Source: Rhytidiadelphus loreus
Lineage: Eukaryota > Streptophyta > Bryopsida > Hypnales > Hylocomiaceae
Length of the DNA stretch: 64,000 bases
NCBI GenBank assembly: GCA_947034895.1
Contig: OX344763.1
Coordinates: 31,185,025-31,249,024, forward strand
Direction of reading: 5' to 3'
How positions within the stretch are numbered: position 1 is the stretch's first letter; every line of letters begins with the position of its first letter. The position numbers were made by a program, and so were the translations under genes. This document shows positions 15,690-26,682 of the stretch, piece after piece. The notes under the pieces were generated by a model. That model was not told the origin of the DNA. It ran no database searches and worked only from the letters and a program-made list of their open reading frames with translations.

Positions 15690-17053
15690 TCTCCATTGGT
15701 TAATGTTCTTTACCAATTCTGTAACTATGCCCATTACGCCATTTGCCTGCTTCCATTACATAAGCTCAACGGCATGATCGTACTTGTATATTGAGAGACT
15801 TTACGTGTTACGAGCTTCTGCAGGTTCGTAGGACCTGATTTTGAGAGTGAAGAAGAAAACTCCCGTATTCCTCCACTTAAAAGTGGGTTTTGATGAGGGT
15901 ATATTTCGCTAGACTGTAATCGAGTCCCTTAGACGGGTTAAAAGTGTTCTTACTCCATTCACAGTACATTCGATTTTGCAATTGCAGGCCACTACCAGGA
16001 AGATTACGGAGGTATATTAGCATTGGGTATGAACCCCCTGATGTTTCATCTATTCATATGCGACGCTGTTTAGCCGGTGCCCGCGTTTACCTGAATGATT
16101 ATGTTGTGTCAATAGAACCTCGATGTAGTATTCTGGTGAGGGGTAGTTCATCTTTTTGCACCATAGCATTGAGTTTTGCAATTATCGTTTTGATTTAGTG
16201 TATATAAACTTAAAACAATTTTGGATGGGATCGCTGGTAATGGAAATCCTCTCCACAGTTTGGGGTTTCCTTTGAGCATGGCTGTTGCGGAGCTTGTGAA
16301 TCAAAACTTTGTGAACTGTGTTTTCTTACCGCCCTGTTTTTTGCAGTGCCTTCGCAACAAATTTTTACATATAAATTTCTGAATTCATCGTATTTTGTAG
16401 TAAAGCAATGAATTAGTTTCCACTCCAAGTTGAACTTTTGAAAACTGATTCCTAAATTTGAATACGGTATTTTATTGCAATTTGAATTTGAAGCCTTTTA
16501 TCATGGAGTGCTGATTTTAAATTTTAAAAGGCCTCTATAAGTTTTTTGCACCATGTTGTTTTACATTATAATATATATGTATGGAGAAATTTTCAAACTG
16601 TTTGAACATGTTTTTCATTTATAATAAGTGTTTGTCCCTTTTTGTTCAAAAATTCACTACAATTTGAAATCACATATTGATTTGAAATTCTAATGACTTA
16701 ATAGAAGACATGTAATGGCTTAATAGAAGACATGTAATTACATTTTTGAAAAACAAAACAACTTCAAGCATATGTATAGCTACAAAATAGGAGCATACCA
16801 AAAGCAATGCTTTGAAGATTGAAAGGGTCATCATAGGCCTTGTCTTTTGAGGGTTAACATTCAATGAAAAATATAGGATGCTAAATTTAGTTTGCAATTT
16901 TTAGCATATGCTTGGGTTGATAACTACCACAACAAAATTAAGATCTTGAATTTCCTTTATAACAAAGTTTTTTTTTATTGGCATTATAAACCATCAATAA
17001 ATTCACCCAAATTCGATAATGGCTTATTTTTTTACAATCCCATTATAGGTGAG
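15690..17053. other. 3' flank of the PRT6-like gene and AT-rich spacer
   Basis: The first few hundred bases probably include the 3' untranslated region of the upstream gene. The rest is AT-rich with only short open frames of no recognisable family. I see no gene here. Confidence 0.5.
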
Positions 17054-17670
17054 TTAGAGCATTCGATAATGGCTTTCCTATCCCTATCTCTATCCGAAAG
17101 ATTTTCATCAAGATAGGGAAGAAAACTCCCCCACCAACATTCCCTATCCCTAAAAGGGATGATGGATAGGGAACTCAAGTGGAGTAATCCCTAAACCATT
17201 TTCCACCTTTTCAACATGAGTTGTGCTTCATTGACTTGTGGAAGTACTATTCATTTGGCCTTGTTACTATTTCTATGGTTCCTTTTTTACCTCTATTTAG
17301 CAATAAGTTGAAAAATTTAGGGAACTGCGAGTGGGAGCTTCTCTTCCCTATCCCCATTTGTGCTCCCCTTCATCCCGACGGAGGTAGGGAAAGGGAAGAA
17401 ACTAGTGGGGAACATCCCCACCAGCTCTTCTGTTTCTCTATTTGTTTACTGAGCTTGGGACCTCAAGTAGGGATGAGACCTTGCGAGTTCTCCATACGAG
17501 CCTCTGGATACAGAACTGGAGAAGAGTTTTACAGAACTCTGTATATTTTAGAGATACAGGTTTTGGATAAAGGTTGGTGCGATGAAATTTCTGTATCTCT
17601 ATTTGCATATGAGGTCCTCTCCCTAAAGCTTTAGGGATACGGAACTCACTGCTGGGTGGGGATGCTCTAA
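17054..17670. mobile_element. MITE-like element with TTAGAGCAT...ATGCTCTAA ends
   Basis: The left end reads TTAGAGCATTC and the right end GGGGATGCTCTAA, so the outer 9 bases are inverted repeats. The interior has several GGGATAGGG/CCCTATCCC blocks that would fold, and no coding capacity. Ends of the form TTA...TAA would fit a PIF/Harbinger-type MITE using a three-base TWA target, but no separate target duplication is proven. The right end lies about 20 bases from where the receptor-kinase pseudogene loses similarity. Confidence 0.5.
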
Positions 17671-17689
17671 TTACCGGGACAACAAAAGT

Positions 17690-18965
17690 TTGTTTTCTGG
17701 GCCCTCCAGGCGCAATGGAATGCCGGTGGAGGCAGGTCGCCTTTCGCTTCGAAGGACCCGCGTTGTAGACACACCCCGATCCACCGATGCCGAGTAAATT
17801 TCTTTCATCAAAGTTAAGTTGTGAGCACTTGGCTTTCCGGAGCTTTACATACGAGCTAGAGAACGCATGCAGACGTCGAGCGCTATGACCCTGTGGTGGA
17901 ACTTCTGGATGGGCTCCCAAGTCGATCGAGATATAAACCAGTGAATCACGACGGCAGCTGCAACAACCATTCCTAGAACTCTTGTGCTGATGCCAGCCCA
18001 CGTACGTTCTGTCTTTCCAAAAAGGATTTGGGGTTTGGGAGGAAGGAAGTTTTGAAATCTCATTACTGAAGAATCTCTAGGACAAGAGCTCATGCGCTTC
18101 GACGCGTTGGACCTCGGAGCTAGCTTACCCCAAAACGAGAGGTACACATAGTCTCCAAACAGCTCGGCCACTGTGTAGTTGGGAATGTGCAGCAGAGGTT
18201 GCAGGGATTTTCTTCACGCTGGGGTACGGTTGGACCCATTCACAAGCTGCACTTCGAGTGTCCGAGCTGAGCTATTGAAATCAATCGAAGCAGTGAAGAC
18301 TTTCCCGTCGGAGAAATAAGAGCAGTGGGTGTTGTTGCCACAGAGGTTGTGCGTGTATGCTCCGATGTCATACTCGTAGTCAAGGATTTTTGCAACCCTG
18401 ATGTAGCAGTTGCTGGGGTCTTCGGAATGAGGGCTGTACGTACTTCTCCATGCTAAAAGCAGTAACGAAGCCTGGACGAGTGTACCTATGGTTTGGATCA
18501 CTTGGATGGGTAGGACTCGTGCATGCACCAGAGCTTCTTATTTTGGGATATGAGGTCTTGCAGCTCAATTAGCAAGCATCGTGTCCCTGACGAAAACGAA
18601 GGCCATTGGGTTTTCCTCCTTGTCCCTGGGAGATCTGCTGTTATTTCCAGGTACGTCCAGAGTGTCGAATGGGAATGAGAAAGAGGTGCTGAACGAAGAA
18701 AATCTCCCAGTTGCGACATCCCGAATGCCTACCTTCTTCCCATACACTAGCGCTCCACAAGTTCCTCGCGACTGCATGTGTGGCGCGCCCGTTGATAATG
18801 TAAGTGCGATTGGCGCCATTGTCTGCAGCATCTCCGAGAGTTGTGAAGTTCTCATCCTCTGAGGAGAAGGAATGGAAGTCGAGTGGCGTGTCTTAACTGG
18901 CAACTGAGCGAAGAAACACACAAACAGGAGAAAACAGCTAGATGAGGTTCATTCTGTACTTTCCT
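17690..18965 (-). pseudogene. L-type lectin receptor-like kinase, broken and truncated
   Basis: Read on the minus strand, the remnants follow the order of a lectin receptor kinase. A lectin N-terminal strand (LDFHSFSSEDENFTTLGDAA, about 18880-18825) is followed, after a frame change near 18800, by ATGRFSSFSTSFSFPFD and NPMAFVFV. The C-terminal lectin strands FTASIDFNSSARTLEVQ and AELFGDYVYLSF come next, then a hydrophobic segment (VLGMVVAAAVVIHWFI, about 17990-17940). In another frame there is a kinase start with a glycine-rich loop (NLLGIGGSGCVY, about 17805-17770). In-frame stops at about 18562, 18526-18540 and 18214 and at least two frame changes interrupt it. The rest of the kinase is absent; similarity ends beside the MITE at 17670. 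Members of this family are usually intronless, so introns are an unlikely explanation for the stops. Confidence 0.75.
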
Positions 18966-19307
18966 GCTCTGCAACCCCAATGCACACATGCCCACCATTT
19001 TAATTAGAAATCTGATTCTGTGCAAGTATGTGTATGGACTGCTAACTTCAATTCTTGCTGCCGTCAGTGTCAAAAAGAATTGGAAATTTTGCAAACAAGC
19101 TCCTCGGCACATGAATGAAGAGCAAAGCTTTCAGAGGTTTCAAGGATCCATGGCGTCCTGACAAATACAAGCTTCATACGATTCACGGTGAACAAGCACT
19201 GCTAGCTAGGTTATGAGAGTCTCAGTCCCTCTGGCAGTGGCTTGTGTTTCGAGTACGGGCTTATCCCTCACATTATGCTTTTTTGTGCAGTCCTCGTACT
19301 TTCGTCG

Positions 19308-19323
19308 AAACCCTAACCCTAAC
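19308..19323 (+). promoter_or_regulatory. Double telo-box upstream of eS12
   Basis: The sequence AAACCCTAACCCTAAC contains two overlapping AAACCCTAA-type telo-boxes, 111 bases upstream of the eS12 start codon. Telo-boxes are well known in promoters and leaders of plant ribosomal-protein genes, so a role in coordinating translation-gene expression is likely by family knowledge. Confidence 0.7.
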
Positions 19324-19433
19324 TTTCGTCATGCGTGGTTCTCTTCATATTTGAAATTCCAGCACTAACAGAGTTCTTTTGCAACCTTGAGGACAAGAGA
19401 GGTCGTGCAATTCCCCGCATCTCATCTTCAGCT

Positions 19434-19874
19434 ATGGCGGACAAAGAGGAGGTGGTGGCCGAGCCCGAAGTGCCCGCCGCGGCAGAGGCGGAGCCGGTTC
19501 CCGGGGAGCCGATGGACATCCTCACGGGATTGCAGATGGTGCTGAAGAAGGCGCTGGCGCACGATGGTCTGGCCAAGGGTCTGCACGAGAGCGCCAAGGC
19601 CATCGAGAAGCACGCGGCGCAGCTGTGCGTTTTGGCGGAGGATTGCAACCAGCCCGACTACACGAAGCTGGTGCAGGCGCTTTGCCAGGAGCACAACGTG
19701 AACCTGATTTCGGTTCCGAGTGCTAAGAAGCTTGGCGAGTGGGCCGGCCTGTGCAAGATCGACTCCGAGGGCAAGGCTCGCAAGGTTGTGGGTTGCTCTT
19801 GCGTTGTGGTGAAGGACTACGGCGAGGAGACTGAGGGTTTGAACGTGGTTCGTGAGTACGTGAAGAGCCAGTAG
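19434..19874 (+). CDS. RPS12: 40S ribosomal protein S12 (eS12)
   Basis: The 146-residue protein begins [20 protein letters not shown], an acidic alanine-rich leader. The conserved eS12 body follows: [20 protein letters not shown], then [45 protein letters not shown] and the C-terminal [15 protein letters not shown]. It is a component of the small cytosolic ribosomal subunit. The frame is open upstream to 19335, but the ATG at 19434 gives the family's usual N-terminus and length. The CDS is a single uninterrupted exon, and its GC-rich codon choice contrasts with the AT-rich flanks, as expected for a highly expressed gene. Stop TAG is at 19872-19874. Confidence 0.96.
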   Translation: MADKEEVVAEPEVPAAAEAEPVPGEPMDILTGLQMVLKKALAHDGLAKGLHESAKAIEKHAAQLCVLAEDCNQPDYTKLVQALCQEHNVNLISVPSAKKLGEWAGLCKIDSEGKARKVVGCSCVVVKDYGEETEGLNVVREYVKSQ

Positions 19875-20926
19875 AAGTATTTTTTTTGAGGAGGGTTACT
19901 GTTGGTCGGTTTAGGACTTTCGAGTCTGTCTGCCTTTGTATTGTGTTTTCACTGGCTATCATTTAATCCTGCTGCTCCTGAAGTGCGTTGTAATCAAACC
20001 TTTCTTTCTATCTTCTTTTTCTGAAGCTTGCTCTGGAATGCTGCTCTCGTATATGAATTATTGAGTTTTTTTGGAACCAGTGAGTGTTTCGAGCCAGTTT
20101 CCGTGAAGGGGTTCTGTAGCTTGTGTCACATCATTTGTCTTGAACTGCCGAGGTATATCATTTGTCTTAAAAGTGAAGATGTAGTCTGACTCTCTGCATT
20201 GTCCGAGTAGGCATCAGTTTTGTGTATTCTATGAATGTAACATTGGAAGTGGCTGAATATTGAGAGTTTGAGGACGAGTATGTTCAGGTATGATTTGGAA
20301 TGGTGTACGCTCTGAATTGGCAATAGAAAAAAGAGACCTGACATGTCTAGCGAAGTGGAACAAGTCAGAGCCCAGAGTGCCTGAAGCTAAGAGTCGTTGT
20401 CGTGGTAAAGGGAGATGTCAAGCTTGAATTACCCTGATTTGACTCAGAAAACTGTTATCACTGTTCTCGAAGGTGCAATGCCACATTCTAATGACAGTGT
20501 AGTTGGCATTGTTGTTGAGGAATTCGTGGGAGTATGTGGATTGTTTTTGAAAGAAGATGGTAAATATCTCTTGATTATGTCCTTTTGTGCAGATGTTCAA
20601 TTGTGGTTTAGGTCTACTGGTCAGGATAGTTTGTTAATGGTTGTTGCCGTCTGTCTTGGAAGTGTGCTGTTTGTGTTTTCTTATATTTTTTGAGGCAATT
20701 GTCAGCGTTGGCAATTCATGAAGGGTATGCATGAGAAACTGTAGTGTTTGACATTCTCGAGGTTGTCGCTGCCTTGCTTTTGATGTATACGACCCCTCTG
20801 TATGGTGCACTTAGCGGCGTCGGCGGTATTGCAATGCATTTTAACTTCGATGTTTACCAATAACCACAGAATCTGTGAATACAAGCATAGACTGCTGGAA
20901 AAGAGAGTTTTGGTGAGTGTTCATAG
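19875..20926. other. 3' region of eS12 and spacer
   Basis: The first 100-200 bases are the likely 3' untranslated region of eS12. The remainder contains only short open frames without recognisable similarity. Confidence 0.5.
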
Positions 20927-21260
20927 GTAAGGTAGGAGGTTCATAAATGGACCACCTAAGGGCTGGAACTGCATTTGGGGGAGGTGAAACATCTTGAAAT
21001 ATTTTTCAGTAAATTTCCCTTGAAAAACAAGTGGAATTGATATCTAACCCAAGTCGTTTCATATTTTTTGGAGCTTTCTGGAATTAGTTATAAAATTTTG
21101 AAGTTGGAATGGCATAAGGCTCTACAATGGCTCACCTCCTAAAATGAACATTGTTTGTTCATTGCTGAAGGCTATGAAAAATAAACATTTACACATAGTG
21201 TACATTTAAGGAGGTGGGCCAATTTAGAGCCTGCTCCATTTTCAGGACCTCCTCCCTTAC
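20927..21260. mobile_element. Inverted-repeat (MITE-like) element
   Basis: The left end GTAAGGTAGGAGGTTC and the right end GGACCTCCTCCCTTAC are inverted repeats matching at 14 of 16 positions. A second, inner inverted pair (AGGCTCTACAATGGCTCACC at 21117 against the complement ending at 21232) would form a long hairpin. There is no coding capacity. Family and target duplication are not established. Confidence 0.45.
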
Positions 21261-22926
21261 AAGGTCAAGTTTTGTATGCCACACTTAGCATTTTCCATTG
21301 ACATTTCATGTAGTTTGGAGCATTTCCTTGATCCTATTGGGAAAAGTGTGAGACTGTTGGGGTTGTTCATGTATTCCCAAGTGAAATTTTTCTTGGCCAA
21401 GTGTTGCCAAAATTTTACTTGATTTTGGAACTCACTCCATTTACATCAAGAATGAAGAGAGAAAAAAAAGAATGGAAGTATCTTTAAGGAATATGAGATT
21501 CGCCAATATTTGAATGAAGCTTACTATTTTCAATTAATGTTGTGGATGTGAGTGATGGATGATCAAATGGGATTGAACTAGATGTGCGGTCTTTCCAACA
21601 ATGAACATTGGATCTAAAATTGTAACAGATTTGGATGTAAATACGATGAGATGTATAGAAATTGTTACAAGCAACAACAAGCCATTTTAGATAAATACAA
21701 TCAAAATTGTCAGTGACCAAAAATCATTGTGTCTTGTTGTTTATAATGAAGATGTTAATTTTGGGGATGCACAAAAATATACCCCTAGACTATAGTGTTG
21801 ATTTTTGGTGCACATGTGTGATATTCAACACTTTGAAAAAACATTGATAACTTGTTTATATGGCATTTGCTTTGAATTAACTAATAAGTCTCTCCCAAGT
21901 ATTTAGCAAAGCAAAATATCTTCCCAACATTTGTCCCAACATAGAGAAGATCATTTCTTCGTTATATAATTATGTTATGCTAGTTGTGAGATCCTCCCAA
22001 AGGTGGTATGCCCTGTAGCCAAGCGCTTTTTGGCAAATAGTGTGACCAATACAAAGAGGCTTCTATAACCCAAGGAAGTTGAGAGCATCATGGATGTTTT
22101 GGCGATTGGGCAACAAAAACCAACCTAGTCCAGGGGCTGACTATAAGTCTATGATAGAAATTTGAGTATTTTTGATTATTTTTTTACCTATTCCATTCCC
22201 CGGGGAGATTACTCTTGGTTTTTAAAAAACTATGTGAGTTAAAAGATAGGGTCCATTTAATTCAAAGGGGGCAAATTTTATATAATTTGTAGAACTACCA
22301 TAGGGTTCATGAAATGCTACATACTCTAATATATATAAATTATGGTATGTAAAAACATCATATAATAGGAATTTTTATTAATAAGTTAGCCTTAACAAAT
22401 AGAAGTTGTGCAAATTTTTCATAGTATGATGAGTATAGATGTGGACAAATAATTCATATGGATGATAAAATGGACATAGTCAAGAAAATCTACAGTGAAG
22501 GGTGGTCAACTAAAATTGTGCCATGGTACTTGTAGGATATATGTAAAAATTAAATTAAATGTAAATGTAAGACATCAACTAAAGTGACAAAATTGTCACA
22601 TTGTATGAATAGAGAGGTTTACTTAGTGGGTTCAACAAACTGCAATATGAAGATAGAATTCATAGTCCATTTAACTCTAATCTTTGAAGCCATATGTGTT
22701 AATCACACTCATATTGAATGAGGTTTTCATGGGATAGTTTCATTAGGAATTCTAAAGTGTTCAATGTTATTAACCTTCAAAGACTAGAGGGTATTTTGGA
22801 AGAGGAAAAATCCTAAATTGCCAATTTTTGATGCATTATCTAAAATAAAAAATTATTTAAAAAAAATACAACCATATAAAAGTGTATTATATAGTTATGG
22901 CAATGTAAGGAAACAATTTCAGCCCA
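21261..22926. other. AT-rich spacer without recognised genes
   Basis: Long AT-rich stretch with no convincing coding frames, RNA genes or clear repeat ends. Confidence 0.5.
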
Positions 22927-24332
22927 CACTAGAAGAAAATGAGGGGTTTTGCAACTACAAAGAGCAACTAGTTTTTAGTTGCACCGAACATTTGTAATTG
23001 GTGAGAATTTGGAGGGCCCCAGTTGCTATGAACAAGTTTCTAGTTGCACTGTAGTTGCAAGGCAAAACGTTTTAGACCCGCATTCTGTAGCTTACGTGGA
23101 ACTTCATCGATGTGCTTTATGACGTGGTTGCCTATGTGGTATTCACTATTGTTTGAGGTCAGTAACTAAATTGCAACTTGTTTGTGACTTCATTGCAATT
23201 TTGATGCGATTGGTCTGCTACTTCATTTCAACTACTTCGCAACTGCTTTAAGTATATATTTGATTATGGGACAATGATTATGGGACAATGTAAGCAGTTT
23301 GCAACTCATTTATGACATATTTGTCACTTCTTACCAACTGGTTTGCAACTAGGTTATGACTTTTCTATGACTATTGTGATTACTTTATAGGATATGTACA
23401 TTTTTGTAACTTGTTTGTGACTCATGAATCATGAGTACAACTTATTTGCAACTACTATGCATTTTGATGATACATTTGTGCAACTTGTAATCGACTGCAT
23501 ACAAGTGTTTTACAACTCATTTGCAATTGATGGTCAACTAGTATATTCATAATACAATATACAACATATTATTCACAATATATCATACATAATACAACAC
23601 ATATAGTATACATACATAATACAACACATATAATAAACCATACAATATACACCATATATCATACAATACTCACCATACTGGACAATTATGTTAGGTAGCT
23701 CCAAAGGCCACTTATTATCATTTTAGGGTGTTAAGAAGATGAGTTATTTATACAAGTGGGATAGCAGGAGGTATGACAAATGATATGGGATATATAAAAT
23801 GTAGGAATTATATTAAAACAAAATTTCAATTGTTTTCTATTCGAAATGTAGTCGTTTCCTAGTTGCATAACTTGTCTTCTTGTAGTTGTTTTGTAGTTGT
23901 AAACTAGTTGTATTTTGGATGATTTCTTAGTTGTTTTCTACTCAAAATGTAGTCATTTCCTAATTGCATAACTTGTCTTCTTGTAGTTGTTTTGTAGTTG
24001 TAAACTAGTTGTATTTTAGTTGTTCTATAGTTGTTTTCTAGTTGTCTTTGAATTGATATCTAGTTGCAATGTAGTTGTGGATTCCACATAACGCAAAGTT
24101 GTCCACATCGACACTTCTAACGAATATAGGATGTAAAATACCCACTCTGTTACAATTCCATTTTCCTACATTTTTTTCTACAACTACTCTGCAACTACAA
24201 CAACTACTTTGCAACTACAACAACATACACATCAAAGTTGGTGCAATTATAGAGAATTGTAATTGCAAGATAGTTATATAGGACACTTAGTTGCTTATGG
24301 CCAGTTGCAGTGGACACGTTTTTCTTCTAGTG
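22927..24332. mobile_element. Non-autonomous CACTA (En/Spm) DNA transposon
   Basis: The 1406-bp element starts CACTAGAAGAAAA and ends with the inverted match TTTTTCTTCTAGTG. It is flanked on both sides by the 3-bp target duplication CCA (22924-22926 and 24333-24335), the signature of the CACTA superfamily. Subterminal and internal DNA is packed with AGTTGC/GCAACT-type words in both orientations, typical of CACTA transposase-binding arrays. An internal direct duplication of roughly 110 bp starts near 23829 and again near 23930. No transposase frame is present, so it would depend on a transposase in trans. Confidence 0.9.
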
Positions 24333-24335
24333 CCA

Positions 24336-25320
24336 TTTGACCATGTGGATTGAAAGATTATAATGTTTGAAGTGAAAAAAAAAAACTTTATTTTCAATCC
24401 TTTAAATTAGGATCAACAGACTTCAAGCCCTCTCGAAGTAAATTTTTTGGTCTACATGAAAAATCTGAATCAACCTGCAATGCAAAGAGGTTAAGTGCAC
24501 TAGCAATACACTAATCTTTTTTTGATGATTTCTTGTGCACTGAGATATATTTTTAATTTAAAATCTGAATGATTAAAAATTAAAAACAAACATTAAGAAT
24601 ATGTGGGAAAATTTTCAAGAACTTTGATTTTACATATTGCAAGATAATAGGGCTTGAGATTAGAAGAAAAGTTTTTTTCTTGAAGCCACCCTAACATAGC
24701 TAATAAAGTTTGACTCCTCTGAGAATATAATTTGAGAACTAAATTTTTTTTGACAATTGTATGCCAAATTTCAATAGTTGATGAGAGTTTTTGCAAAACA
24801 TGCCCAAATTGCAAGGATTGCTAAAATAGCTTAGGATAGAAAAAAATTATATTTCTACTAACAGGATACATGTTCACATCTTGTGTCAAAATTTTATGAA
24901 CATCTGACCAAAATTGACTTCATAGGAACCTACCCGGAGCTTCAATTGTTCATTCAATGGACAATTGACTTTACAGGGGTTAAAAATTGCCACTTGAATT
25001 CAATTGATTATTGTTGGTTTCATAATGTATACCCCCATATAGAGATGCAATAGATGGAAGAGAAATTTGTGAAGAAGGATAGAGGCAGGAAAAAATTGAA
25101 CACTTAAATTTTATATGTAAGATATTCTCACTTAAAAACTTGCATGAATGAATTTATAAAAACTATAGGGTATTTGAAATATGCCCTTTTTAGCTTTTTA
25201 TGTAAAAATACAGTCATCTTAAATGCAATAATTAAGATAAATAGCCCCACATCAAATATCCTCTTAACTGAAGTGTATATATACCTTAAATTACAAGGAG
25301 TGATCTCCTTGAGTTCCATT
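24336..25320. other. AT-rich spacer between two CACTA elements
   Basis: No recognisable gene or repeat border; very AT-rich with short open frames only. Confidence 0.45.
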
Positions 25321-25689
25321 CACTACAAAAAAATAAAGGTAAAAATGACTTGTCCACAATGACTACAACAATCATTTTGTAGTCATTGTTGTGCTTGCAA
25401 TCATTGTAGACAAGTCATTTATACCCTTGTTTTTTTGCCAGGGGTGAACTAACCCCCTCATTGCCCCGTCCAGGGGTTATCGTGAAAAAAAGCCCCCCTA
25501 ATTTTTGCTGTGATTTTTCTAATCTCTACACATGCCCTAGCTAATTAGGGGTCATTGATTGCAAATCTGAATTCAGAATTTGCAAATTTTATCATCTAAT
25601 TGCAAATAAAAAAATTCCACAGTGTTTTTTTGAAGGGTAAAACGGGGCAATGAGGGGGTCAGTTCACCCTAACCTATTTTTTTGTAGTG
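25321..25689. mobile_element. Miniature CACTA element (369 bp)
   Basis: Ends are CACTACAAAAAAATA and TATTTTTTTGTAGTG, a perfect inverted pair of about 15 bases, flanked by the 3-bp direct repeat ATT (25318-25320 and 25690-25692). Inside, a GTGAACT-AACCCCCTCATTGCCCCG block near 25443 recurs inverted near 25640-25670, and there is a second palindromic block at 25340-25425. There is no coding capacity. The TIR start differs from the 1.4-kb CACTA element, so the two belong to different families. Confidence 0.88.
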
Positions 25690-25692
25690 ATT

Positions 25693-26406
25693 TGAGCTTA
25701 TGCCTAGGCTTTGTCAAATATTTTTTTGTTATAGTAAATTATATAATTCAAATGGATTAATAGGGATCAATTGGAGAGTTAAAAAGCAAAAATAGCCTTT
25801 CTCATCCTTTAGTTGATTGCCACATTGGCAATATGGAAAAAATCCAAAAAAATTACGATGATCAGAATTTGGCCTTGAATTGGAACTTGGAAGGTTGGTA
25901 CTTGGGACATATTGTAAAGTGGCCCTCAAATGCAAGGGCCTAAATTACTATAGGACAAATGAGCATACAACTATTTCTAAGGTATGTATATCCAAAATGG
26001 ACCCTACCTAATTTAAACTTCCACTCTTGGATCCAATTGTACCCTCTTTGAATTCTAATGTAGTTAAAACTATACACAAGGTCAAATTGGAATCACTCAG
26101 TGCAAGGGGTGGAATTGGGTGGAATAGTCACTATTTTACAACTTCAAGAATTACCATTGCAACCATGTAGGGAGTTCAAAGAACTGCAATAGAATCCCAA
26201 AGGACAAGAATAGTCCCTCCTAGGGACAACAACGGAAAGCTATATGTTTATGCTTTGACCACCTAATGTTTTTTTATACTGAAAACCGAGTTGACCAAAA
26301 TACTTGTGAAAAACTCTCAAATTTGCAGTTCTATTGCAACAACAATTTTTTTTTTGTGAAACCAATCAGTCTAAATATGTGCAGTGACCAAACGGTCCAC
26401 AATGTG
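25693..26406. other. Spacer upstream of RCCR
   Basis: AT-rich DNA with no recognised coding frame; it presumably contains distal promoter sequence of the gene starting at 26683. Confidence 0.4.
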
Positions 26407-26413
26407 TATAAAA
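26407..26413 (+). promoter_or_regulatory. TATA box of the RCCR gene
   Basis: A TATAAAA motif lies 270 bases upstream of the RCCR start codon. It would place transcription start near 26440 and give a leader of roughly 240 bases. This is inferred from motif and spacing only. Confidence 0.5.
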
Positions 26414-26682
26414 GTTACATACCTTATCTGCTTCCGTAAGCTGATACTATCGAGTTTTTGTTAGCTGCAGCTCACAGTGACCTTCGTTCAGCATTCCGTT
26501 CAAGGCAGAGATAGAGAACATTTGTAATCACAAGGAATCATAACCGCAAGGAATTGTGACAATTTGGAATTGCAATCGAAGGAATTGTCACAAAAAAACT
26601 GAAAGAGAAGGAGTTGTTGTTGTTGTTGAAGCTCTTGGTAAATGATCCTGACGTGATCATCGATTCTCCTTCAGGCCTTGCC

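Noticed and set aside
15944..16198. Open frame after the PRT6-like stop codon
   Set aside because: In the likely 3' flank; no similarity to the UBR C-terminus, which already ends at 15689.
24075..24281. Short open frame inside the CACTA element
   Set aside because: Made of the repeated AGTTGC-type words; no transposase similarity.
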